Source: Haloglomus litoreum (GTDB lineage: Archaea; Halobacteriota; Halobacteria; Halobacteriales; Haloarculaceae). Taken from it: a stretch of 64,000 nt of DNA. The notes under the pieces are model-generated. The model saw nothing but the letters and a program-made list of their open reading frames with translations, ran no database searches and was not told the origin of the DNA. The stretch spans positions 3,720,001 to 3,784,000 of the forward strand of contig NZ_CP119988.1 in the NCBI RefSeq assembly GCF_029338515.1, read 5' to 3'. The position numbers and the translations under genes are program-made. Of this stretch, positions 53,310 through 62,466 are shown in pieces. Position 1 is the stretch's first letter. Each line of letters starts with the position of its first letter.

Positions 53310-54995
53310 ATGCGAACGCTGCCCGCCCTGCTGGTCGTCGCCCTGGTCGTCCTCGCGGGTTGCTCGACCGGGTTCACCGGGAGCCCACTCGGCGACGACG
53401 CGGCGCCCGAGCCGACCGCGGAGCCGACACCGACGCCCACCGACGCTGGGGACGCCGGGCCGGACGACTCGACCGCCGGGCCGGACGACTCGACTGACGA
53501 GCCGACGGCGACGCCCGGTGCCGCCGCCTTCGACTTCGCCGACCCCGCGACGGACCGGCTCGGCTGGGAGGACGGCTACTGGTACAACGAGTCCGTCGCG
53601 TACAACGCCACGGACGGGCTGAACGCGACCGAGCGGCAGGCCCTCGTCGCGCGGTCGATGGCCCGGGTCGAACACCTCCGCCAGCTGGAGTTCCGCGAGA
53701 CGGTCCCCGTCCGGATCATCAACCGCTCGACCTACCGCGAGCAGTACGCGGGCGGCGGGGCCAACTACACTGCCGAGTTCCGCACCTTCGACAACGCGAA
53801 GTTCGAGGCGATGTTCCTCATCGGCGAGGACCGGGACTCGCTGAACGTCCAGAACTCGAACCGGGGCTCGAACGTGCTGGGCTTCTACTCGCCGCGCAAC
53901 GACTCCATCGTCGTCGTCTCGGAGTCGACGCCGCCGAAGCTCCGCGACGAACTCACGCTGGGGCACGAACTCACCCACGCGCTCCAGGACCAGGTGTACA
54001 ACCTGACCAACTACACCCGGCCCACGCGGGAGGTGTACAACGCCTACAACGGCCTGTTCGAGGGCGATTCCCACTACACCGAGCAGCTCTACCGCCAGCG
54101 CTGTAACGGGGAGTGGAGTTGCCTCTCGCTGCCGAGCGAGGGAGCCGGCGGGGGCGGCGGTGGCGACATCCACTTCGGAGTCTACTTCCTCAACTTCTTC
54201 CCGTACAGCGACGGCCCGCCGTTCGTCAGGTACCACCGCGACGCGGGCGGGTGGGACCGGGTGAACGCGATGTACGACGATCCGCCCGCATCCTCCGAGC
54301 AGGTCATCTACCCCGCGAAGTACGGCGAGGACCAGCCGACGAACGTCTCGCTGCAGGACCGGAACGGCGGCGTCTGGGAGCGCGTGCGGCCGGCGCCGCC
54401 TCGCGAGGGCCAGCGCCGCCCGGCCTACGCGAGCCTCGGGCAGTCGGCCATGAGCGCGATGTTCGCGTACACCCTCACCGACCCGTACAACCGGTCGGTC
54501 GTCGACGGGACCCGCGAGTTCATCAACCGTGAGGGTGGTCGGGTCGACCGGCAGGACCCGTTCAACTACGACCTCCGCTGGACGAGCGGCTGGGACGGCG
54601 ACCGGATGCACGTCTACCGGAACGCCACCGCCGCGGCCGAGACGAACGGCAGCACCAACGCGACGGCGTACGTCTGGAAGTCCGTCTGGGACTCCCCCGA
54701 GGAGGCCCGCGAGTTCGCCCGGGGCTACCGCCTGCTGCTCGAACACTGGAAGGGCCAGCGGGTCTCCGGCGACCGCGTCGAGTACGTCTACGAGGTCGAC
54801 CGGCTCCCCTTCGAGGACGCGTTCCGGGTGCGCGTCGACGGTGACACGGTCGTCATCACGAACGCGCCGACCGTCGACGCGCTGGACGCGGTTCGACCCG
54901 ACCGCCCGGCCACGGGTGGCGTGACCGCCGATGGCTCCGAGGGGACCACCAGCGGCGGCTCGGGCGAGACTGCGGCGACGATGGGGGCAGCGTGA
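53310..54995 (+). CDS. Hvo_1808-like surface lipoprotein with HExxH motif (1)
   Basis: The 561-residue precursor has a lipobox (VVALVVLAGC, C18), an 80-residue Asp/Pro/Thr linker, and a domain opening DRLGWEDGYWYNESV. A zinc-binding HELTH lies at 219-223 in TLGHELTHALQDQ, with GLFEGDSHYTEQLY (likely third ligand Glu) about 45 residues later. This matches Hvo_1808-type surface proteins, probably membrane-tethered metalloproteases of the gluzincin kind. The C-terminus is Gly/Ser/Thr-rich. The stop overlaps the next gene by four bases. Confidence 0.88.
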   Translation: MRTLPALLVVALVVLAGCSTGFTGSPLGDDAAPEPTAEPTPTPTDAGDAGPDDSTAGPDDSTDEPTATPGAAAFDFADPATDRLGWEDGYWYNESVAYNATDGLNATERQALVARSMARVEHLRQLEFRETVPVRIINRSTYREQYAGGGANYTAEFRTFDNAKFEAMFLIGEDRDSLNVQNSNRGSNVLGFYSPRNDSIVVVSESTPPKLRDELTLGHELTHALQDQVYNLTNYTRPTREVYNAYNGLFEGDSHYTEQLYRQRCNGEWSCLSLPSEGAGGGGGGDIHFGVYFLNFFPYSDGPPFVRYHRDAGGWDRVNAMYDDPPASSEQVIYPAKYGEDQPTNVSLQDRNGGVWERVRPAPPREGQRRPAYASLGQSAMSAMFAYTLTDPYNRSVVDGTREFINREGGRVDRQDPFNYDLRWTSGWDGDRMHVYRNATAAAETNGSTNATAYVWKSVWDSPEEAREFARGYRLLLEHWKGQRVSGDRVEYVYEVDRLPFEDAFRVRVDGDTVVITNAPTVDALDAVRPDRPATGGVTADGSEGTTSGGSGETAATMGAA

Positions 54996-56323
54996 CGACG
55001 GCGCGCGACCGCCTGCTCGCCGTCGGGCTGGCGGCCATGCTCGTCCTCGCGGGCTGCAGCGTCGGCGCGCCGCTGGAGGGTGGCGAGCGCGAGGACCCCG
55101 CCGAGGACCGCCTCGGCTGGGAGGACGGCTACTGGTACAACGACTCCGTGGACGTGACGTTCGACGACGGGTTGAACGAGAGCGAGCGCCGGCGCGTCGT
55201 CGCGCGGACGATGGCCCGGGTCGAGCAGCTCCGCGGGCTGGAGTTCGAGTCGCGGGTCCCGGTCGAGGTCATCTCCCGGCAGGAGTACCGTCAGCAGCGC
55301 AGCGACGGCGCGAGCGACCCGGGCAGCGAGTTCAACCGCTGGAACGACCAGGTCTGGGAGGCCATCTTCATCGTCGGCGAGGACGAGAACGTCTCCGAGA
55401 CGCTGGATTCGGTGTTCTCCTCGTCGGTACAGGGCTACTACTCCCCCTCGAAGGACGAGATCGTCCTCGTGAGCAACAGCGAGACGCCGACCATCGACCG
55501 GACGACGCTGTCACACGAACTGGTCCACGCGCTCCAGGACCAGCACTTCGGCCTCGGGACGAACCCGGAGACCCAGGACGCCCAGCTCGCCGAGGATGGG
55601 CTCGTCGAGGGCGACGCCAACTTCGTCGAGGAGGCCTACGAGCGCCGGTGCCGGTCGGAGTGGTCCTGCCTGGAGCGGCCCGAGCGCGGCGGTGGCGGCG
55701 GCGGCCCGTTCAACCGTGGCCTGTTCACCACCATCTTCGCGCCGTACGCGGCCGGCCCGGGCTTCGTCGGCGACCTGAAGGAGCGCGGCGGCTGGGAGGC
55801 CGTCAACGAGGCCTACGACCGGTACCCCGCCTCGACCGAGCAGGTCATCCACCCCGACCGGTACCCGGACGACAGGCCGGTTCGCATCACGCTGAACGAC
55901 CGCTCCGCCGCGGGCTGGGAGCGGTTCGACGTCGACCCCGCGTACGACACCGTCGGCGAGGCCTCGATCTACGCGATGTTCTGGGCCAACGACCAGCTCG
56001 GCGACCACCCGCAGTACGACTACGACCATCCGTTCTCGACGGGCTGGGACGGCGACCGCGTCGTCCCCTACGAGAACGACGGCGAGTACGGCTACGTCTG
56101 GCGCAGCGAGTGGGACTCCCCGGGCGAGGCCCGCGAGTTCGTGGCGGCGTACCGGGACCTGCTCCGCTCGCGCGACGCCAAGGCGCGCGACGGTGGCGTG
56201 TTCGTGATTCCGGAATCGGACCCCTACGCCGACGCCTTCCGCGTCTCGCGCTCCGGGGCGACGGTGACCATCGTCAACGCGCCGACGGCCAGGGAACTGG
56301 ACGACGTGCACGAGCCACGGTAG
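54992..56323 (+). CDS. Hvo_1808-like surface lipoprotein with HExxH motif (2)
   Basis: The 443-residue paralogue of the preceding gene starts GTG, has a lipobox (AAMLVLAGC, C22) and a short linker, then DRLGWEDGYWYNDSV. HELVH lies at 175-179 in LSHELVHALQDQHFG, and GLVEGDANFVEEAY follows. Shared blocks continue through STGWDGDRVVPYEN and DSPGEAREFVAAYRDLL. It lacks the long linker and tail of its partner. The GTGA overlap means both are made from one message; tandem duplication is likely. Confidence 0.88.
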   Translation: MTTARDRLLAVGLAAMLVLAGCSVGAPLEGGEREDPAEDRLGWEDGYWYNDSVDVTFDDGLNESERRRVVARTMARVEQLRGLEFESRVPVEVISRQEYRQQRSDGASDPGSEFNRWNDQVWEAIFIVGEDENVSETLDSVFSSSVQGYYSPSKDEIVLVSNSETPTIDRTTLSHELVHALQDQHFGLGTNPETQDAQLAEDGLVEGDANFVEEAYERRCRSEWSCLERPERGGGGGGPFNRGLFTTIFAPYAAGPGFVGDLKERGGWEAVNEAYDRYPASTEQVIHPDRYPDDRPVRITLNDRSAAGWERFDVDPAYDTVGEASIYAMFWANDQLGDHPQYDYDHPFSTGWDGDRVVPYENDGEYGYVWRSEWDSPGEAREFVAAYRDLLRSRDAKARDGGVFVIPESDPYADAFRVSRSGATVTIVNAPTARELDDVHEPR

Positions 56324-56491
56324 GATTATCTGCTGTTTTCATCCCAGACCGACCAATCTATTCACCTGCCCCCACGATTATCCAGATATCTCCTGGTTTC
56401 GATACCTCTCTCACTCGGCCGTGTGAGCCGCTCCGGGTGTGTCGGTCCGCCGGACGCAACCGCTTAGTGACGCCCCGCGGACCTCCGCCAC

Positions 56492-57034
56492 ATGAGCGAT
56501 GTCGCAATCCGGGCGGCGACGCCCGGCGAGGCCGAGGCGGTGCGCGAACTCGCGCGGACGGCGTGGCACGAGGCGTACGACGACATCATGGGGCCCGCGG
56601 AGGTCGACCAGCGACTCGACAACTGGTGGCGGGCCGAGGAACTGCGCGACGCCATCACGAACCCGGACCACGTCTTCCTCGTCGCCGTCGATGCCGGCGC
56701 CGTGGCGGGCGACGCCGAGCGCGGGGAGGCCGAGACCGGCGCGGGTGCCGACCCGGTCGGCGTGGTCCACGCCGGCCCCTCGCCGTCGGGCGCGTACGTC
56801 GTCCCGCGGCTGTACGTCCACCCCGAGCGGTGGGGCGAGGGCATCGGGACGGAGCTGCTCGACCACGTCGTCGCGCGGGCCCGCGAGGAGACCGACAGGC
56901 TCCAGGTCGTCCTGCTGTCGGGCAACGAGGTCGGTGTCGGCTTCTACGAGTCCCGCGGGTTCGAGCCGGTGAGCGAGTCCGGCCTCGTGGACGCCGGCGA
57001 GCGGGAGGTCGTCTACGAGCGGGCGCTGGACTGA
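56492..57034 (+). CDS. GNAT family N-acetyltransferase
   Basis: This 180-residue acetyltransferase opens MSDVAIRAATPGEAEAVREL ARTAWHEAY and has the acetyl-CoA loop LYVHPERWGEGIGTELLDHV near residues 109-128, followed by VGFYESRGFEPV. Residues 72-90 (GDAERGEAETGAGADPVGVV) are an acidic insert between strands. The substrate is unknown. The last seven codons are included in a 21-bp repeat that continues past the stop. Confidence 0.88.
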   Translation: MSDVAIRAATPGEAEAVRELARTAWHEAYDDIMGPAEVDQRLDNWWRAEELRDAITNPDHVFLVAVDAGAVAGDAERGEAETGAGADPVGVVHAGPSPSGAYVVPRLYVHPERWGEGIGTELLDHVVARAREETDRLQVVLLSGNEVGVGFYESRGFEPVSESGLVDAGEREVVYERALD

Positions 57035-57077
57035 CACGAGCGGGCGCTGGACGGACACGAGCGGGCGCTGGACGGAC
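57015..57077. repeat. Three tandem 21-bp copies at the end of the GNAT gene
   Basis: ACGAGCGGGCGCTGGAC plus four bases is repeated at 57015-57035, 57036-57056 and 57057-57077. The first copy holds the stop (CTGGACTGAC); the next two read CTGGACGGAC and so have lost the stop. This is a simple slippage expansion beyond the coding end. Confidence 0.85.
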
Positions 57078-57190
57078 GGCCGGGAGCGGCCGTCACGGGC
57101 GGCGTGCACGCCACCTGACGCCCGTCGGCGTCACATCTGGCCCGGACCGGCACCCTCTTACCCCTCGGCGTCAACGTGTCACTCGCAACC

Positions 57191-57245
57191 ATGTCGGATT
57201 CCGACAACCCGGAGGATAGAGGAAGTCGCCGCGAGGCGGCTGGGT

Positions 57246-57268
<23 letters not shown>
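57191..57268 (+). CDS. Possible 25-codon leader ORF before cimA
   Basis: ATG 57191 opens a frame reading MSDSDNPEDRGSRREAAGCE IRGLF and stops at 57266, overlapping the predicted start of the citramalate synthase gene (57246) in another frame. A TCTTACCCC sequence about 30 bp upstream could be its promoter. It may be a regulatory leader peptide, or chance. The only hint of amino-acid sensing is the final Ile and Leu. Confidence 0.25.
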
Positions 57269-58832
<1,564 letters not shown>

Positions 58833-59195
58833 GTAGGGCGTTCCCTTCTCTTGCGAACCCACCGTTCTTTCGACTGCATAGCGCCTGCTCTGGACCTCGA
58901 CTCGGGTGGGACTGAAAGGGGCCGCCGTCTCGACGAACCCGGACGACGCAAGCACTGGACCGGAGCGAGCGTAGCGAGCGGAGGGAAGCGCGCAGCGAGG
59001 CCCGGGAGTCGAGACGGCGGGGGCTTTCTATCAGCTGTTACGTCTAGCAGCAGTCAACAGAGACCGCTTGAAAGCGCCCGGCCCCTTTCAGTCCCACCCG
59101 GGAAGAAGGTGTCACCACCCGACCCGTACCCGAAATCACGGTATGTACGAACCCAGACCGACCCCTTTACCCGGCCACACGTCCAAGCGCGGGCG
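58833..59195. other. Intergenic region, 363 bp, occupied by the structured repeat
   Basis: No gene is seen. From 58903 to 59100 it holds repeat copy B and the inverted short copy described separately. The last 60 bp before the gene at 59196 contain ACCCCTTTACCC (59161-59172), a possible promoter box about 25-35 bp before that ATG. Confidence 0.5.
58903..59100. repeat. Structured repeat element, copy B, with inverted short copy
   Basis: Copy B (58908-59030, 123 nt) matches copy A at 25000 at both ends and in internal blocks. Its stem is GCCGTCTCGAC (58924-58934) with GTCGAGACGGC (59008-59018), 11 perfect pairs where copy A has different pairs. A 26-nt reverse copy of the two ends alone lies at 59070-59095. 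A perfect 22-bp inverted repeat, including GGGTGGGACTGAAAGGGG, bounds the whole unit (58903-58924 and 59079-59100). This arrangement suits a small mobile element or an RNA gene plus a decayed copy. Confidence 0.65.
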
Positions 59196-59729
59196 ATGAC
59201 AGAGCCGCGCGTGCCTGGCGGGCGCGGGACGGAACTCGACCTCCCGTGTGGCGAGACGGTCACCCCCCACGAGCTGGACCTGGGGCTGCGCGAGTACGCC
59301 TGCGACTGCGGCGAGCGCCACGCGGTCGTGATGGACGTCCACCCGCTGTCGCGATGGGTGCCCGAGGAACTGGTTCGGACGCTGGAGGCGGCCATCGAGA
59401 CGGCCGACGAGTTCGGCCAGTTCGGCACGCCCCACGTCATGGGGATGGTGCTGGAGGAGTTCCCCGAGAGCGTGGTGAGTGCGGACGTGAGCGACGACGG
59501 GTCGGTCGGCTACGCGATGGTGTGGGTGGCGGACTTCGACGCCCGCCGACTCCACGAGGTCGTGGTGGAGTTACTCGTCGAACTGATGGAGCACGCGCTG
59601 AGTCACGCCGAGGACGAGACCGCCGCGAAGCAGTTCGAACAGGAGATGCTCCAGTTCGACGTGGCCGAGTTCGTGGAGGCGTATCGGGCGGAACGCGATT
59701 TCGAGGACGAGTTCGACACACCGGCGTAA
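59196..59729 (+). CDS. DUF5815-like haloarchaeal protein
   Basis: This 177-residue soluble acidic protein starts MTEPRVPGGRGTELDLPCGE and contains YACDCGERHAVVMDVHPLSR WVPEELV, a Cys cluster (C45, C47 with C18) that could hold a metal, and FGTPHVMGMVLEEFPESVVS. The C-terminal part is helical. I associate this with DUF5815 of Halobacteria. Function unknown. The ATG at 59196 is the first that gives the conserved opening. Confidence 0.75.
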   Translation: MTEPRVPGGRGTELDLPCGETVTPHELDLGLREYACDCGERHAVVMDVHPLSRWVPEELVRTLEAAIETADEFGQFGTPHVMGMVLEEFPESVVSADVSDDGSVGYAMVWVADFDARRLHEVVVELLVELMEHALSHAEDETAAKQFEQEMLQFDVAEFVEAYRAERDFEDEFDTPA

Positions 59730-59973
59730 CGGACGGCGGGACCCGACCGACCGTCGGGTTCCACACGGGGGGTGGCAGTATCCAGCCGGACCACAACCGT
59801 TAGTACGTACCCCTCTGGACCGGTTGGTAGCGCGATAGACCCCGGTGAGCGGCCGGCTGACGGAACGTCGGACGGACCACTCCGGCCCTCGCCACCGAGC
59901 CCTCTTGCGGTTCTCGTCAGCCGCGCGTCTGACGTTTGTCTGACGGGGTTCTATGATAGTAGGGGTGTTGTGT

Positions 59974-60207
59974 ATGCACATGCGCTTACGCCGGGGTGAG
60001 TTCGAGCGCATCCGGTCGGTCATCGCGGAGGCCGACGCGGAGCAGCCGCTGACCGCGCGCGAGATCCTCGACCTGCTGGAGGAACACGGCGAGGAGTTCG
60101 ACAGTGCCCACCGCGTCGCGACGGTCCTCGGCCGCCGGGCCGAGGCCGGCGAGGTGGAGGTCATCCGGGACCACCCCTACCGCTACCGACTCGACGAGCC
60201 GCAGTAG
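59974..60207 (+). CDS. Small winged-helix-like protein
   Basis: The 77-residue protein starting MHMRLRRGEFERIRSVIAEA has a helical region, PLTAREILDLLEEHGEEFDS AHRVATVLGRRAEAGEVEV, that reads as a winged helix, and a closing beta hairpin (VIRDHPYRYRLDEPQ). It could bind DNA or RNA. ATG 59953, 59974 and 59980 are in frame; TATGATAG at 59952-59959 would be a TATA box for the latter two, so 59974 is chosen. Confidence 0.65.
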   Translation: MHMRLRRGEFERIRSVIAEADAEQPLTAREILDLLEEHGEEFDSAHRVATVLGRRAEAGEVEVIRDHPYRYRLDEPQ

Positions 60208-60345
60208 GTCGGGAGGGACGACCCGCCGCGGGCCCGTCCCGGCATAGTTGTTGTTGCTGGTATCGACACCCGGGAGCCGCGGCGTCTCCGTCGCCCGAGC
60301 CCCAGGCGTAAAGACACTTATCGGGCGCGGCACTCCCCTCGACCA

Positions 60346-62385
60346 ATGCCCTCCAGCACCAGCGCCGGAGTACCCGGCCAGCGGCCGCGTCACCGTCTCA
60401 CGGCGCCCACCGTGGCGCTCCTGGCCGTCCTCGCGGTGGTCGCGCCGCTCGCCGCGCCCGCCGTCGCCGACACCGGGGGAACGGCTCCCACCACCCGGGA
60501 CGCCGCGTCCCCCCACGAGAACGTCACCGGCGGGAACCTGACGCGGCTCGTCGGCCCGGGCGCCTCGTACGGCGCGCTCGACGAGTTCGGTGACGTGGCC
60601 ACGGCCCACCGGAGCGGCGCCCTCGAGATGGCCGACGAGGTGGAACTGGGGGACACGCTGGTGCTTGCGTTCCGGTCGGAGCGACTCGGCGCTGAGTACG
60701 CCGACACCGTCGGACCGAACGCGTCCGTGCGCTTCTTCGGGGCGTTGGAGCAGACGAACGCGAGCCTGAACGTCACGAGCGTCTCCGGGACCGACTGCGG
60801 GCCGCTCCGGGTCGACCTGCGGGCGAGCCGGCACCGGGTGCTCGCCAACGACACGCGCGGCGCGTTCCGGGTCCTGCTGGATACGGAGGGGCTGGTGGCC
60901 GAGGGCGGCTGTGATGGGCGCCTCGAGGTTCCGGGCAGGTACGAGGTGACGCTGGAGCTGCCGGCGGAGAACGAGACCCGCCAGCAGACCGCGCAGTTCA
61001 GCCTGCTCGGGGGACTGGACGATGCCGAGCCGGAGCCGGAGCCCGACGAGCGGATTCCGGTGTACCGTGCCGCGCCGTCGCTCGCCGACGACCTCCGGAC
61101 TGCCGGGGAACTCCGGCGGGGAATCCGGGGCGACCGACTGGAGCGGTCCGAGATGGTCGTTCCCGACGAGGTCGCGGTGGTCCGGCTCCGCTCGGCGCGG
61201 CTCGACCGGGCGTACGCGAACGCGAGCGGTGCGAACGCGACACAGCGGCTCCTGCGGGCGGCGAACGCGACCGGTGGGAGCTTCGCCATCGTCACCGAGC
61301 GCGTCCGCCTCACGTCCGAGACGGCGGTCAGGTCCGGCGCCCGTCCCGGCGTGGTCCTGCTGGGGCCCGGCGTGCGGACCGTCGCCGACCGGGGGAACGA
61401 TACGTTCTTCGTCGTGCTCGACACCGGCCGGGCGCGGCTCCGCACCGGGAACGGGACCGTGCCGCTCGCGGCCGACCCTGAGACGACCCTCCGGCCGTCG
61501 CTGACCGTTCCCGGCGGCGAACCGGAGCGGTACGTGGGACGGCTCATCGTCAGGCCGCTGGCCGGCAGCATCGCGGTCGCGCGGAACGCGTCGGTCGATG
61601 GGGCCCGGCAGGTGGCGGTCATCGGGACCGACGGCGTGTTCGTCGCCCGCGTAGGGTCGAACCTCGCGGTTGGTTCGGCCCTGACGCTCCGGGTCCGGGC
61701 GGACGGCGAGACGCTGGCGCGGCGCACGGTCAGGGTCGACCGTGAGCGGGCCGACCGGCCGGAGGGGGACCCCGACGCCACGTTCGACCTCGGGACACAG
61801 CCGGCCGGCCGGAGGCTGAACCTGACGCTCGCGCAGAACGGGACCACGTTCCACAGTATGACCGTGCTGGTCGGCCAGCGGCCGACGCTGCGCGACGCGA
61901 CCGCCCGGCGGGTCCGGGGGGGGCCGGAGGGCTCGACGGTCCGGTTCGGGGTCACGGCTCGCTTCCCGGCACCGGGCTACGTCGTCGTCCAGAACCGGAG
62001 CGGTCGGTACGTCGGGTTCCCCGTGCGAGCCGGGGAGCCGGTCCGGGTGAACGGGACGGTCCGGATCCGGGAGCGCGACGACGGCGGCTCGCGCCCGGTC
62101 CAACTCATCGCGGTCTACGACAGCAACGGGAACGGTCGGTTCGACGGCCCCCGGACGTCGGACGAGATCGATCTCCCGTTCCAGTCGGACGAGGGGGGAA
62201 TCCTCGTCCAGACGGTCCGGCTCCCGCCGCCGTCGCCGACGCCGACGGTCACCGCGCCGCCGCCGGGAACGACCATCGCGGTCGACGAGGGCCAGCCGGG
62301 GTTCGGGCCGCTCGTAGCCCTCCTCGGGATGCTGGGAGTGGTCTGCCTGCTCGGAGCGCGCCGCGGCCGCGGCGGGTCGTCGTAA
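60346..62385 (+). CDS. Surface glycoprotein-like protein with BGTF-type repeats and PGF-CTERM anchor
   Basis: The 679-residue precursor has a signal peptide (about 20-41, ALLAVLAVVAPLAAPAVA), long beta-rich extracellular parts with many NxS/T sites (NASVRF, NASLNVTS, NATQRLL), a BGTF-like module near residues 490-630 (RFGVTARFPAPGYVVVQNRS, LIAVYDSNGNGRFD), a Pro/Thr linker, and at 650-679 GQPGFGPLVALLGMLGVVCL LGARRGRG. The last is a PGF-CTERM signal, processed by archaeosortase A with lipid attachment. The protein is therefore anchored in the cell surface. Confidence 0.88.
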   Translation: MPSSTSAGVPGQRPRHRLTAPTVALLAVLAVVAPLAAPAVADTGGTAPTTRDAASPHENVTGGNLTRLVGPGASYGALDEFGDVATAHRSGALEMADEVELGDTLVLAFRSERLGAEYADTVGPNASVRFFGALEQTNASLNVTSVSGTDCGPLRVDLRASRHRVLANDTRGAFRVLLDTEGLVAEGGCDGRLEVPGRYEVTLELPAENETRQQTAQFSLLGGLDDAEPEPEPDERIPVYRAAPSLADDLRTAGELRRGIRGDRLERSEMVVPDEVAVVRLRSARLDRAYANASGANATQRLLRAANATGGSFAIVTERVRLTSETAVRSGARPGVVLLGPGVRTVADRGNDTFFVVLDTGRARLRTGNGTVPLAADPETTLRPSLTVPGGEPERYVGRLIVRPLAGSIAVARNASVDGARQVAVIGTDGVFVARVGSNLAVGSALTLRVRADGETLARRTVRVDRERADRPEGDPDATFDLGTQPAGRRLNLTLAQNGTTFHSMTVLVGQRPTLRDATARRVRGGPEGSTVRFGVTARFPAPGYVVVQNRSGRYVGFPVRAGEPVRVNGTVRIRERDDGGSRPVQLIAVYDSNGNGRFDGPRTSDEIDLPFQSDEGGILVQTVRLPPPSPTPTVTAPPPGTTIAVDEGQPGFGPLVALLGMLGVVCLLGARRGRGGSS

Positions 62386-62398
62386 GGTTTGCGAATTT

Positions 62399-62442
62399 CG
62401 AAACGACGTTCCGAGATTCGTAACGTTTCGTCGCCCTTATTA
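62399..62442 (+). promoter_or_regulatory. carB promoter region with inverted repeat
   Basis: TTATTA at 62437-62442 lies 25-30 bp before the carB ATG, fitting a leaderless promoter. Just upstream is the inverted pair CGAAACG (62399-62405) and CGTTTCG (62424-62430), 18 nt apart, a possible regulator site. Confidence 0.45.
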
Positions 62443-62466
62443 CGATGTGCGGACCACCTCGCGGTA

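Noticed and set aside
59986-62103. 705-codon minus-strand frame across the PGF-CTERM gene
   Set aside because: It is antisense to a protein with signal peptide and sorting signal. No domain is visible in the antisense translation.
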